A stretch of DNA of 64,000 nucleotides from Ferrovibrio sp046294345 (GTDB taxonomy: Bacteria; Pseudomonadota; Alphaproteobacteria; Ferrovibrionales; Ferrovibrionaceae), in the NCBI GenBank assembly GCA_046294345.1, contig JBKBJT010000011.1, positions 30,383 to 94,382 on the forward strand. The letters run 5' to 3'. Made by a program: the position numbers and the translations under genes. Of this stretch, positions 1 to 12,200 are shown in pieces. The notes under the pieces are model-generated. The model saw only the letters and a list, made by a program, of their open reading frames with translations. It was not told the DNA's origin and did not search any database. Positions within the stretch are counted from its first letter, which is position 1; every line of letters begins with the position of its first letter.

Positions 1-1025
1 GCCGCATAGGAAGCCGGCGTTGCATCCACAAATATTGCCGGGAAACCTTTATATTCTTCAAGGCTTTGGGACGGCTCCCGATTGACAATCACTGCCAATC
101 CGGCAAGGGCCGCTTCCATGACGGGCTTCGCCAATTCTGCGTAATCAGTCCTGACCGCCAGCACATCCCAACCGGCCAGTCTTGCCACGAGCTGACTGTT
201 CGGCAGGGATGGGATGAAATTTACACGCACACCTTCCGGGTGACTGGCAACACGCCCTTGCACAATCGGCCTTAAAGGACCGTCGCCAACTATCGTTAGG
301 TAAACATCCGGCGTATTGAGAACCGCCTCGACAACCGGGCCTGGATCGCGCCCCGGAATAAGCCGCCCGACCCACAGGACATGAAGTGCTGCATCAGCAG
401 CAGGAACATCTGGATCGGGAGTCTCTGAGCGTTTTTCAGTCCCCGCTGCAACGACATTGGGAATGACGGTCGTCTTGTCTCGGACTGCAGGTGGCAAGAA
501 GCCCAGGATAGGCGAATATACGGCAATGACATGTCCAGCTTTTGCCAGGGCCGGACGCACGGCTTTCCTGAGCAATCTGCGCCAGAGTCTGTCACGTGGC
601 GTGGCAAATTGGCTTAACCGGCGCGGATCAGGCGTTGTGTGCAGGCTTACCACGTAGGGTATGCCAAGTGCTTCTCCTATGACCCAGGCTGCACCAGCAG
701 CCATCCCATCGCCGTAAGCGCGGATGATGTCTGGGCGGCTTGCTGCAAATTGCCTCAGCAACGGCCTCAAAGCCCACTTCAGACAGGCCAGCCCCGGAAC
801 AACCAAGGCAAGCGCAAGCCATTTCCGGTCCAAACCCATGGAAATGAAAGCACTTTGCGCCTTGCCCGATAAATCCCGGATGGTGTCCAGGCCCGGGTTA
901 TCCATTGGCAGCCCGATAATCGTGACTTGGTCAAAAGCATCGGCGGGATTGAAATAGCCAGGCAATATCTCGCCTTTGGCTTCCCAATCGGTAATCCGCT
1001 CATCCAGGAGAATTGCCAAGTGCAT
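1..1025 (-). CDS. GT4-type glycosyltransferase, 3' end cut by window edge
   Basis: On the minus strand an open frame runs from ATG at 1025 to the window edge (341 codons seen, C-terminus missing). An in-frame TAA lies two codons upstream, so this is the first possible start; no clear Shine-Dalgarno is visible. The order of motifs fits a GT-B retaining glycosyltransferase. There is an acceptor-side half with a segment reading VVSLHTTPDP, then a donor half with VLWVGRLIPGRDP, LTIVGDGPLRP and MEAALAGLAVIVN, the usual GT4 pattern of sugar-nucleotide binding. It probably works in the cytoplasm on a surface polysaccharide or glycolipid. Donor and acceptor cannot be told. It is transcribed away from the secretin gene. 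Confidence 0.75.
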   Translation of the reverse strand, partial: MHLAILLDERITDWEAKGEILPGYFNPADAFDQVTIIGLPMDNPGLDTIRDLSGKAQSAFISMGLDRKWLALALVVPGLACLKWALRPLLRQFAASRPDIIRAYGDGMAAGAAWVIGEALGIPYVVSLHTTPDPRRLSQFATPRDRLWRRLLRKAVRPALAKAGHVIAVYSPILGFLPPAVRDKTTVIPNVVAAGTEKRSETPDPDVPAADAALHVLWVGRLIPGRDPGPVVEAVLNTPDVYLTIVGDGPLRPIVQGRVASHPEGVRVNFIPSLPNSQLVARLAGWDVLAVRTDYAELAKPVMEAALAGLAVIVNREPSQSLEEYKGFPAIFVDATPASYA

Positions 1026-1340
1026 GATTTATATTGGTTATTTTGTGATGCGTGGCTGCACCAAACTATCCGCCAAATACTGGATTTAACGATCACATCT
1101 TCAATTGAGTATTCGGAACAGTGGACTGATACGCCCTCCGCAATTTACCGGCAGGCTTGAATTTCTCCATCCCTTTAAAAGTATACCATTAGTATTTATG
1201 AAATTTATTTCATTAACCCCCGATCAATTAAATTCATTATATTTTTCACATCCTTGCGATGAAATCGCCGATCTGGCATCAGCAGCCAAGGCTATTTCTC
1301 GCAAATAAAAAGACGGAAATAAATCTGAGTGGGGGATCCA
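1026..1340. other. Divergent intergenic region, AT-rich promoter block
   Basis: This 315-base gap lies between the divergent glycosyltransferase and secretin genes. It is markedly AT-rich at about 1180-1250 compared with the GC-rich coding flanks, as expected for promoters. A GGGG run at 1331-1334 precedes ATG 1341 and serves as the secretin ribosome binding site. No convincing -35/-10 pair with good spacing, RNA gene or repeat was found. Confidence 0.4.
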
Positions 1341-3191
1341 ATGGATCAACGCTGGAACAAGCCTCTGGCTGCCGCTATGGCGCTGGCCTTAGCCGGCTGT
1401 GCCTCAACTGAAACTGCCGGTCCGGCACCAATCCCGCTCCCGGAACCCGCCGCATATCTGGCCGAGGTGCGCGGCAAGCGGGACCACACCCTGAATGCCG
1501 CGGATATCGAGAGTGGCATCAAGTCGCTGGAAGCACGCAAATTGCCCGAGGCTTCGCGCGCCTTCAACCGTGCCCTGAAATACGATCCGACCAATGCGGG
1601 CCTGCATTTCCTCAATGCACTCACTTATCACCTGATGGCGGCCGACGGCGACAGCAGCCGTCTGGAGTTTGCCAAGATCGGCTATGAACAGTCGCTGAAA
1701 TTCGATCCTGCAAATGCCTGGGCTGCATATCAGAAGGGCCTTGTGGAGTATCGTCTGCAGGCCTTCGGCGACGCCCAGGATTCCTTTGCCTATGCCGCCT
1801 CTTTTCTGCCCGACAACCGTGAGATCCTGACCGCGCTGACGGCAGCGTCCTATCAGCTGCAGGATCTGCGCACCGCCACCACCGCAATGAAGCGCCTGGT
1901 CGATGACGAGCAGCTAGACGGCACCGCTCTGCGCAATGCCGTGGTTGTGTTCGGTGCCGCCGGAGAATTTCACGAAGCCGAAACATCCCTCACCCGCCTC
2001 GCCAGCCTGGAAGACGGCAGCGCCTACCGCCGCCAGCGCCTGCAGCAGCGCCTGAGCGAATGGCGGCGTCTGCATGAGCGACTGCCGCAACTGGCTCAGG
2101 CGAATATCCTGGGCGACGACAACGCTACCGAGGGTTTGACGCCCTCGGGTAGCAGCTCGGACAGCTCCTATTCAAGCTCGAGTTCCTCGGGATCGTCCAC
2201 ATCAGCAACCGCCACCCCCGGCAAGACGCCACGCATGGTGCTGGCCGATGTGGTGATCATCCACACCCAGGAACTTGCCACCAGCCGCCGGGGCTTCAAT
2301 CTGCTCGACGGCCTGCAGCTGCAATATCAGGGCAATATCGTCACCTACAGCTTCAATAACTCCGCAGCCGGCAAGGACAGGAACTGGACACGGTCCCATG
2401 CCCTCACCGTTCCGGCCGTGACCTACAACCTCAACATCTTCAACGATACCGGCAATATCAGCGAGGTGCTGGCCCGGCCGACACTGGTCGCCACCGAAGG
2501 CAAGAAGTCTGAATTTTTCCACGGCGCCGTCTGGCATGTGGAACTCTCCTCCAGCGCTGCCGCTGGCGTGAGCGGCGACGTTACCGATGTGCCGATCGGC
2601 ATCCGGCTGGAAATGACCCCAACCTTCATCGGCCCGGACAAGCTTCAGCTGGATGTCACCGCGGCGCGCGCCTCGATCGAAAGCCGCGCGTCGGAAGCCG
2701 CCTTCAACAATTTTGCCCAGACCACCAAGACCACGGTCAGCGCCAATGTGGTGATGGATTTCGAACAGACCCTGGTCCTTTCAGGCCTGAGCGAAAAGGA
2801 ATCCGAGGTTTCGCGGTCCGGCGTGCCGATCCTGCAGGATCTGCCGATTATCCAGTATGCTTTCTCCAACAAGACCACGACCGATATCAATAATTCGGTC
2901 CTGATCCTGATTACGCCACGCAATCCGCGTTTCACCGAGGCAGACGGCTCGCCGAAACTGGGCGAAGCCCCGGCCAAGCCGGCCACCCCCGGCCCCAATC
3001 TCGCCCGCCTGAACAGCCGGAGCGACTGGGCCTTCACGCCGGCTCCCAACCTGGATGCTGTGATGAACCACCTGAAGGATCGCCGTTTCTTTCGCGAGTT
3101 TCGAGCTGGCGACGTCACGCTGGAGCAATGGGACAGTCCCGACAGCCTGAAATACAAAATTCTCCAGGCCATCGACATGATCTATTTCTAG
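1341..3191 (+). CDS. TPR-containing secretin lipoprotein
   Basis: Predicted outer-membrane secretin of 616 residues. A GTG twelve bases upstream is in frame, but ATG 1341 has the GGGG ribosome site at the right distance and gives a clean lipoprotein signal: hydrophobic stretch, then lipobox LAGC with lipid-acceptor Cys20. Residues ~50-200 are TPR-like helical repeats. Residues ~260-285 are a Ser-rich linker. The C-terminal ~300 residues carry secretin hallmarks, including VPILQDLPIIQYAF and LILITPRNP. Secretins of this build form outer-membrane pores for type II/IVb-pilus-type machines. No ATPase, inner-membrane platform or pilin gene is in view, so the partner system is unknown. It converges on the giant exported-protein gene with a shared terminator. 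Confidence 0.85.
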   Translation: MDQRWNKPLAAAMALALAGCASTETAGPAPIPLPEPAAYLAEVRGKRDHTLNAADIESGIKSLEARKLPEASRAFNRALKYDPTNAGLHFLNALTYHLMAADGDSSRLEFAKIGYEQSLKFDPANAWAAYQKGLVEYRLQAFGDAQDSFAYAASFLPDNREILTALTAASYQLQDLRTATTAMKRLVDDEQLDGTALRNAVVVFGAAGEFHEAETSLTRLASLEDGSAYRRQRLQQRLSEWRRLHERLPQLAQANILGDDNATEGLTPSGSSSDSSYSSSSSSGSSTSATATPGKTPRMVLADVVIIHTQELATSRRGFNLLDGLQLQYQGNIVTYSFNNSAAGKDRNWTRSHALTVPAVTYNLNIFNDTGNISEVLARPTLVATEGKKSEFFHGAVWHVELSSSAAAGVSGDVTDVPIGIRLEMTPTFIGPDKLQLDVTAARASIESRASEAAFNNFAQTTKTTVSANVVMDFEQTLVLSGLSEKESEVSRSGVPILQDLPIIQYAFSNKTTTDINNSVLILITPRNPRFTEADGSPKLGEAPAKPATPGPNLARLNSRSDWAFTPAPNLDAVMNHLKDRRFFREFRAGDVTLEQWDSPDSLKYKILQAIDMIYF

Positions 3192-3216
3192 ACTCTGGCT
3201 TTCCGTCACCACAAAA

Positions 3217-3245
3217 AAGGCGGCGCGGGAAACCGGCGCCGCCTT
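3217..3245. terminator. Bidirectional intrinsic terminator
   Basis: Perfect 10-bp arms AAGGCGGCGC (3217-3226) and GCGCCGCCTT (3236-3245) flank a 9-base loop. A T-run follows on the plus strand, and an A-run precedes the hairpin (T-run on the minus strand). It lies between convergent stop codons at 3191 and 3267 and can end both transcripts. Confidence 0.8.
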
Positions 3246-3266
3246 TTCCTTGGCCGGTATCCGGCA

Positions 3267-6200
3267 TCACTCGCTCAGCAGATATTCGAACCCGCTGGCT
3301 GTTGCCACCGCCTCACCATCGGCGAAGCGACATACGCCGTCGGCCGCCGAACCGAGCCTGACCTGATTCTGATAAATCGTGCGGCAGGCATAGCGCAGGT
3401 CCAGCCCCTTGCGCGCGGCATGTATGGCATCGAAAGGTGCGCTCGAACCACCAAAACTTGCCCATTTTGGCTTGGCGACGGATTTCAGCACTTCGAATGT
3501 CTTCGCGCGCTGGACCCGACCATCGTCGCCAGGAATGGCGCAATCACCCAGACGATCGACCTGCCCGATCCAGGATTCCGCCTTCAGACCCGCATCCGCC
3601 GCCGGACCGCTGGCGGGCGCCGATACACGGCAGAGGAACGTGGTCTCGGGCTGCCTGGTCTGCGGATCGACGATACCCTGGCCGGCGTTGAAGGCTGCCA
3701 GCGGACTGGGCGGCCGCACGCCGGTATCTTCAAAAATATGGTTGTTGGTTGCCACCATCCACGGATTGTCGGACGGCCCACCACTGATGCGCAGGGCACT
3801 GCCGCCGGGCTCCACCACCCATGTCTGGCCGGACCAGCGATTGACCTCGTGTTTGTCGTCAATCATCCATGCCGTGCCGTCGGCGCCGAAGCTGACATCG
3901 ATGGCGGCACCAGGCAGCGATCGCCATTGTTTGCCGTTGCCGGCATAAACGCGCTTCTCGGCCGAGACGAACAGCACCTCGCCACCCGGCCCCACATCGA
4001 CCAACATGGCATCGGCCGGTGCCGCCACCGCCCCCCAGGCTGAGCCGTTCCAGCGATACAGCTTCTTGTCGCGGCCGGTCATCCAGATATCGCCATTGGC
4101 ACCGATACCAATATCGATGGCCTTGCCGGGGCGTTTGACCCAGCTGCGTCCATTGCCGGAAATGATGTCTCCGTCTGCGGAAACGAACCATATCTCACCG
4201 TTCGGCCCGACATCGAGGGCAGCGGCATTCTTCACAGCCGCGACCGATGGCGTCCAGCGATCATTCTGCCACTGGTACAGATTGCGATCGGTTCCCACCA
4301 TCCATACAGCGCCATTCGCGCCAACGCCGATATCGATGGCACGACCGATCACGCCGGTCCACGCCACTTTCTTGGGCGGCATGGCGGCATGACCCGCATC
4401 GGTTGCCTCCCATACCGCCGGCGAAGGCGGAATGGCGAAATTCATCACCTGATTACTTGTACCGTTGCACATGGCCTGCGCCGCCATCCATTGGGCCCGG
4501 TTGGTGGGATTGGGCACGATGTCGAAGCAGAGCTTGCTGCTCAGATTCCTCAACTGCATGCCGCCCGGCGCCGGCAGCTTCTGCCAGAACATGTCGTTGG
4601 AATGATCGCAGGGCCGGCTGACCAGCGGGCTGCCCGCCCGTCCCTCAAGCGGGAAGATGCAGTTGCCGATATGGTCGGTGATTTTGACGTAGTCCCCGTC
4701 TTCCAGCTTGGTCTCCACGTAGTTCAGCGCCATGCCGGCAGCCCAGGGCGCTTTTTCGCTATCGGCCAGCACATCGCAGGCGATGGCAAAGACCGGCGTG
4801 AACTTGATGTTCAGACTCAGGAACGGGTGCGGCTGACGGCCGAAATCATACGACCCCACGCACAGGCCTGAGCGCTGCGATGCCAGCGGCAGCTTGGCGT
4901 GATAAACCGGCTTGGCCTGCTTCAGCGGCTGGAAGGCCTGCGCATCCGAACCGTCGCAGGGTGCCCACTGGCTCGGCGCCTTGCCTGGTGTCGCGCTGGG
5001 ATCCGGGAAATGCACGCATTTCTGGCTCTTGCGATTGGCGAGGTTGTAGAATTGCGGATCGTGGCTGACCACGCGCCAGTGCATGTTCTGGTCGCCCCTC
5101 TGGCACGCATTGATGATCAGCGGCACGTTCAGGTTTCCGAGGGCGCCGGACGGGATGAGGCAGAGCGGGCCGGATTTTATGAATACATAACCCGCGTCAA
5201 GCAGCTCAGTCTCCCAGCGCTGCGCCGGATCGCCCTCGTTGCAGGGCTGCTGCAGCACGGCATTGCCGGCCGCCGTCAGGCACAGGCCACTATGGCCAAC
5301 CTCCAGCAGCGTCCCTTCCAGGCGGAAGCTGGGCGGCGCAACGTCGAGACTTGACTTGATGCTGGCCTGCAGCGTCTTGGTCACCTCCTCATCGCGCGCC
5401 TCCATGGCCTTTTGCAGATCGGCCTGGCGTTGCGTTACGGCCGCGAATTCCTTCTGGTGCTTCGCCATTTCAGCCTGGTTCGAGGTATCCAGGTCGTTCA
5501 TCAGCGTCGCCACCGATTCGCGGAACTTGTCGGCGATCGGGCCTGGAATGTCCTTCAAGCCCTTTTCGACCACGAAGTTCAGGATCTGCAGGCCGACATA
5601 GCCAAGCTCCTTGGCGTCGTAGGCCGGATCCTTCAGCTTGAACACGAAACTGCCTTTGATCGGCTGGTTGAAGATGGCGTAATCCATGTTCAGCAGCCAC
5701 GGCTCGTCATTCTTGATCGAACCGCTCAGGCTGCCGGAGAAGGCCACATCGTTGATCACGATGGGCTTGGCACCCTGAAGGCCATTGATGGCGGAATCCA
5801 CGATCCGCTGGGCGAAATCATCCAGCTTCTCGACACCCTCGATGGCAAGCTGCGCGGCCTTGAGCGCAGCCAGGGCGATATCCTCGGCCGCCAATGGACC
5901 GGCGACGCGCGGATCCAGGTCGACCGGGATGGTATCGACGGCTTTGCGCGCAGCATCGAGCACACCATCGGCAACCGTTTTCGCCGCCTCGTAGGCGAGA
6001 TACTCCGCCTCGTATTTGGCTTTGCAAGCCAGCTGATACCAGTGACAGTGGTTGCGGTGGCTGCGGGCATCATCCGCATCGCCCTGCAATTCATTGACCC
6101 GCGCCTCTGCCGCATTGATGGCATTCTCGGCGCGGTTGCGTTCGGCGCGCACGATCGCACGCTCCTTCTGCACGGTGGCATCGAGGCCGTCGACCTTGGC

Positions 6201-9200
6201 CTGCGCGTCCTTGACGGCCTGTTCGGCAACCTGGAACGCAGCCTTCACGTCGGCAAGCACGGCATCGACCTGGCCCTTCACCGTCTTTTCCAGCCAGCCG
6301 GCAAAATCCGAGTGCTGGATTTCGCCGTTGATCAGGAAATCGGGATTGGTGGCCTTGCCGGTTCGCACGTCGTAGCCGACGCCTTCCACCAGCAGCTTGC
6401 CCTTGCCCAGCAGGCCGAAATCACTGTCCATCTCGAACATCACCTTGGCGGGGATGACGAACTGGACGGCAACGCTTTCCTTCAGACCCAGGAAATCGAC
6501 ATTGCCGTTCACCTTGAAATACGGATCCGACGTGGGCCCGATGGCAACATCGATATTGTTGTTCTGCAGCTTGAGCGGGCCCAGGTCCATGTCGGCGATG
6601 GCGCCTTTCATGGCAAGGCCGGCCGTCTCGGAAATGCTGAGCAGCGCGTTGCCCAGATTGTGATCCATGAAGGACAGGCTGCCCTGGGCGGCGAAACCGG
6701 CATTGATGATGCCCAGGTCCGGGTCCTCGGCTCCGGGTGTGGCGAAAGCCAGCTTCACGTTGTGCAACTCGAAACCGGGGATGTTGTCGGCCTTGAACTT
6801 ATCGTTCTTGCCGGCGATCGCCTCGATCAGCTCGGCGATCTCCACCACGCCCAGCGAGGTGATCGCGCCGGCGAAGGCGATCGATTTCGGCACCCCCAGA
6901 AGCTCCGGATCGGGCTCGATATCGGCAGCCATCTGGATGGTCTCGGGTCCGATCGTGGTGGTGCCCTTGAAGCCGAGCTTGACCGAGCCGTCCGGCGACA
7001 CGCCGGCCTTGAGCGCCACATTGGCCAGCGTCAGCGCCTTGATGCTGAACGGCTTCTCCCATTTGCCGTCCATCTCGCCTTCGATGTCGAAGGTCACATC
7101 GGCCTCGTTGACCTCCATCTCCACCTTGGTGGCGAAGACAAGCTGGTCGTCGCCGGCCTTCACCTGCATGTCGACCTCGATGCCGACCTCGACCGCTTCT
7201 TCCGTCAGAGTGACGAAGAAAGCCGGCTGTATGCTTTCCGGCCAGTGCATGAATTTCGGCAGCCCGCCGGGCTTGCCGAATTTGGGCAGGAAGGCCTCGA
7301 TCTTGACCAGCGGCGTGCCGCCGAAGATGCCGCCCAGCTCGCCCATGATGAAAGTGGCGCTGCCCAGGCCCAGCTTGCCGAAGGCCTTCTTGGCATCGTC
7401 GCTGGCGCTGGGATCGAACACGGCCGCCAGGGTGAGGCCGTCGGTCACGGTCGTCGCGCCGGGATGGATATCCAAGATGGGTTTCAGCAGCGGGCGCGCG
7501 AAATCCGGCAGGCCTGCCGGATTAAGCTGCAGACCATTCTCGCTGAGCATAAACAGCGAATGGGTCAGCGGCATCTTCTTGAGAATACCGGTCTTGTCGA
7601 ACGGAATCAGGTCGCCCAGCGTCTTGCCATCGCGCTCCAGGATCATCGTCCAGCCGCTGGTGCCGTTCGGGCCCGGCGCGTTGATCAGTGCGGTGCTGAA
7701 CACCTTGCCATCCAGGATCGCACCGGCGCCGATGCCGGCCGTCGAGATCACCAGATCCTTCAGGCCGAACTTGCTGGCATAAGGGATTCCCTTCAGAACG
7801 GGGATATCCGACAGGTCGATCTGGCTGGCGATGCGCACCTCGCCACTGGACAGCTTGCCGCCATCGATGGTGAAGGCGACATCGGCCGGCAGGGCGGTCT
7901 TCTTGCCCAGGCCGACATTGCCCGAGAGGCTGAGCGCCAGTTCGCGAGAACCGCCGGTCGGCGATTTCAGGTCGAAGTCGACGGTCAGGCCGGTCAGGCT
8001 GAGCCAGGGGATATCCAGCGGGGCATGCCAGTCGCCGCCCGAGCCCTTGAAGGAGATCTCGCTGCCCGCGGTGTGCTTGGTGAAATCGAACTCGCCCGGC
8101 AGCGACAGATTGGCGCTGCCGACCTTGAAGCCGAAGGTGGTCGGGATCGAGATGGTCGGCAGGTTATTCTTGTTGCTGATAGTCAGCTTCGGCGTATGAA
8201 AACCGATGCCGTCAGGAATACCCGGAATGGTGATGTTCGGCAGGCTGCCGGTCAGGTTCAGGCTGGACAGCCAGCTGCTTCCACCGGAGCCACTGCCAGA
8301 ACCACTGGACGACAGGAAACGCGGATCGACCGCGCCCGTGATCGGGATGCTCTTGCTGATACCCAGCGAACCCATCACGTCGCCCAGGCTGGACCCGCTC
8401 TTGGCTTCGAACATGCTGAATATATTCGCGCCATTCGTGAGCGTGACGGTTTCACCCGCCACCGCCTTCACCTTATCGGCCACGATGGCCGGCAGCGCGG
8501 TCGATTTGACCGCACCAACCACACCGTCCTTGGGCACGACAACCAGCGCCATGTCGGCGAAGGTGATATCGGTCAGCGGCGTGCCGGACGCGCCGGGGAT
8601 ACTGTCGCCGAGATTGAAATTCGACAGCGCCAGGGCGATATGCGCCTTCTTCTGCGGATCAGGGTGGTAGACGAGGATATCCACCTCCTCGGTCTTGTAT
8701 TTCATCTTCGCGCCGACCTGCAGGCGGGTCAGCTTGACCTCGGTGATGGAGAAATCGTCCAGACCGGGGATAGAATTCCCCGCACCCAGCAGCTGCGAGA
8801 TGGTCAGGGCGTCGGTGATGGTGACCGTGTAGTCCGGCGTGCCGTCGCCTGCGTTCTTCACCAGCTCGGCGGTCACGCTGACCGACTTGTTTTGCAGCGT
8901 GGCATCGGCCTTGGCATCGAATGACCAGTCGGCCGCCGCCTTGGCCGCCGTGAAGCTGCCGCCATTCAGGGTGAAGCCGGGGAAGTCGACCATCTTCGCC
9001 GACTTGAACGCCGCCGTGATGGTGGGCTCCCAGTTGCCGCCCTGGTTCTTGGCCGCCAGCTTGAAGCCATCCATCTCGAAGCCGCTGGCCCGCGGCAGCG
9101 CCTTCAGCGCCGGCAGGTCGGCCATCGTCAGGGCGCCGGTGAAATCCAGGCTGGCGTTGCTGAGCTGGCGATTCTGCACTTCGAGTGCGGCGGCAACCTG

Positions 9201-12200
9201 CAGCGGCGCCTTGCCCAGGCCGGTCGCCGCGCCGGCGAAGCTGAGCTTTATGTCGCGTGTCGTGCCCGTACCGGTCAGCGATGCGTTCAGGGCGAGATTG
9301 TTCAGATGCAGCCAGGTCAGGCCGAAGGGACCGTCCCAGCCGCCCTGCACCTTGCCGGCAAAGGCCACGTCGGTATTGCCGCCCGAACGCGTGAAACTGA
9401 AGCTGCCCGGTGCCTGCAGGCTGTTCTTGCCCTCGGCAAAGACCATAGTCGTATCGATCGACAGGCTGAAGCCGCCCTGGCCGCTGATCTTGACCTTGGG
9501 CGACTGGAAGCCGGATTTATCCGGCAGGCCCGGAATCGTGATGCTGGGCAGCGTACCACTCAGATTCAGGGACGAAGCCCAGCTGGCCACTGCACCGCCG
9601 GCCGAGCTGGAACCGGTGCGGCCCGAGGCCAGCACGCGCGGATCGACGCTGCCGACAATCGGAACTTCCTTGGAAATGCCCAGCGCGCCAAGCGCCTGCC
9701 CCAGGCTGGAACTTGCCTTGATATCCATCTGGGCAAAGATATTGGCGCCGGTGCCGAGCGTGACGGCATCGCCGGCCACAGCCTTGGCCTTGGCCGATAC
9801 GATGGCCGGCAGATTGGCAGTCTGCATCGCGCCTGTTACGCCCCCCTGCGGCACGATCACCAGCGCCATGTCGCTGAAACCCACATCGCTCAGCAGCGTG
9901 CTGGATGCACCCGGAATGCTGTCGCCCAGGTTGAAGTCCGACAGCGCCAGGGCCACGTGCACCTTGGCCTGCGGTCCTGGGCGGTAGAACAGGATATCCA
10001 CCTCCTCGGTCTTGTAGGTCATCACCGCGCCGACCTGCGACCGCGTCAGCTTGACCTGCTTGATGGCAAAATCGTCCAGGCCGGGGATCGAGTTGCCGCT
10101 GCCGATCAGCCCGGCCACGGTGAGGTCGTCGGTGATCGTGACCGTATAATCCGGCGCGCCGTTGCCGGCATCCTTCACCAGTTCGGCGGTCACGTTCACC
10201 GCCTTGCCCTGCAGGGTCGCCTTGGCATTGGCATCCAGCGACCAGCCTTCGGCATTCTTTTTGGCAGTGAAATCGCCGCCATTCAGCGCGAAGCCGGGGA
10301 AATCCACCATGCCGCCCGAGGTGAAGGCGGCGGTGATGGTCTCATCCCAGGCCGTGCCCTGACGCGCCATCGCCAGCTTGAAGCCGTTGAGCTGGAAGCC
10401 ATCCGCCCGCGGCAGCGCCGAGAGCGGCGGAAGATCCGACATCTTCAAACCGCCGGTGAAATCTAGGTTCGCCGTGCTGACCTGTGCATTGGCCATCTGC
10501 AGGTCGATGGCCAGCTTCAGCGGCGCACTCTTGCCAAGGCTGGCCTGACCGGCGAAATCGAGTTTCAGCGCGCGGGTCGTGCCGCTGCCGGTCATGTTGC
10601 CGTTCAGACTCAGATTGGTGATATGCAGCCAGGACTGGCCGAACGGGGCCGACCAGCCATCGGGCACCGTCGCCGCAAACGCCACCGCCGTGTTGCCGCC
10701 GCTGCGCGTGAAGCTGAAATTGCCCGGCGCGCGCAGGGTGCTGGATTCCTCCACGAAGACAAAAGTTGTATCGATCGAGACAGCCAGGCCGCCCTTGCCG
10801 CTGATATTGACCTTCGACTGCTGGAAGCCCGAGCCCGATGTCAGGCCCGGCACTTTCAGATCGGGCAGCGCACCGCCGAGATTGAGCGAGGAAATCCAGC
10901 TCGACGCCGCATTGCCGGCGCCGGCCGGCGCCGCGCCCTGGCTGCGGCCCGAGGCCAGCATGCGCGGATCGACGCTGCCGACAATCGGGATGCCTTTCGA
11001 GATGCCCAGCGTGCCGAAGGCATCGGCAAGGCCTGAACCGCCCTTCACGTCAAGTTCCGCGAAGATGTTGGCGCCGGTGCCGAGCGTGACGGTAGAACCG
11101 GCCAGCGCGGCCGCCTTGGCCGACACGATGGCAGGCAGGCTGCTGGTCGGCATCGCGCCGGTGGTGCCGCCCTGCGGCACGATCACCAGCGCCAGGTTGC
11201 TGAAGCTGATATCGTCCAGCGGCGTGCTGGAAGCACCGGGAATATTGTCGCCCAGATTGAAATTCGACAGCGCCAGCGCGACATGCACCTTCTTCTGCGG
11301 ATCGGGGCGGTAGAACAGGACATCCACCTCCTCGGTCTTGTAGGTCATGCGCGCCGCCACCTGGGCGCGCGACAGCTTCACCTGCTTGATGGCGAATTCA
11401 TTCAGGCCCGGAATCGCATTCGCGGTGCCGAGCAGGTTGGCCACCGTCAGGTCGTCGGTGACGGTGACCGTGTAATCGGGCGCGCCGCCGCCGGCATCCT
11501 TCGCCAGTTCCGCCGTCACGTTCACAGCCTTGCCATTCAGCGTGGCGGTGGCGGTCGCATCCAGCGACCAGCCATCGGCCGCCTTCCTGGCAGTGAAATT
11601 GCCGCCGTTCAGCGCGAAGCCCGGGAAATCCACCATGCCACCGGCTTTGAAAGCTGCCGTGATGGTCTCGTCCCAGGCCGTGCCCTGGCGGGCGGCGGTC
11701 AGCTTGAATCCGTCGAGCTGAAAGCCGTCAGCGCGCGGCAGCGAAGCCAGCGCCGGCAGGTCCGACATCTTCAGGCCACCGGTGAAAGTGAGGTCGCCGC
11801 TGTTGAGCTGGCCGTTGGCGGCATCCACCGCGATGGCCAGTTTCAGATTCGTCGCCTTGCCCAGATCGGCCGTGCCGTTGAAATCGAGCTTGGCGCCGCG
11901 GCTGCCGCCCGTGGAGGTGATCGCCGCCGTCAGGTTCAGGTCGTCGACATGCAGCCAGCTCAGGCCAAACGGCGACTGCCAGCCGCCGGCCACCGCGCCG
12001 GCGAAATTGATCGCCATGTTTCCGCCGCTGCCCGAGAAGCTGATGCTGCCAGGCGCCGTGAGGGCCGGCTTGCCACCGCCTTCGGAGAAGGACAGCGTGC
12101 CGGCGAAGCTGGCGAACAGCCCCGTGGCGCTAGTGCCCGGTGCCGGATTCGGATTCTGGCCCGAAATGCGGAACACCATGTCGGAGAAACCTGAACCGGC

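Noticed and set aside
5412..8924. Long plus-strand open frame (1170 codons) opposite the giant gene
   Set aside because: It is antisense to a gene with signal peptide, domains and ribosome site. The translation is Arg/Gly/Asp/His-rich low-complexity text typical of the complement of GC-rich coding DNA.
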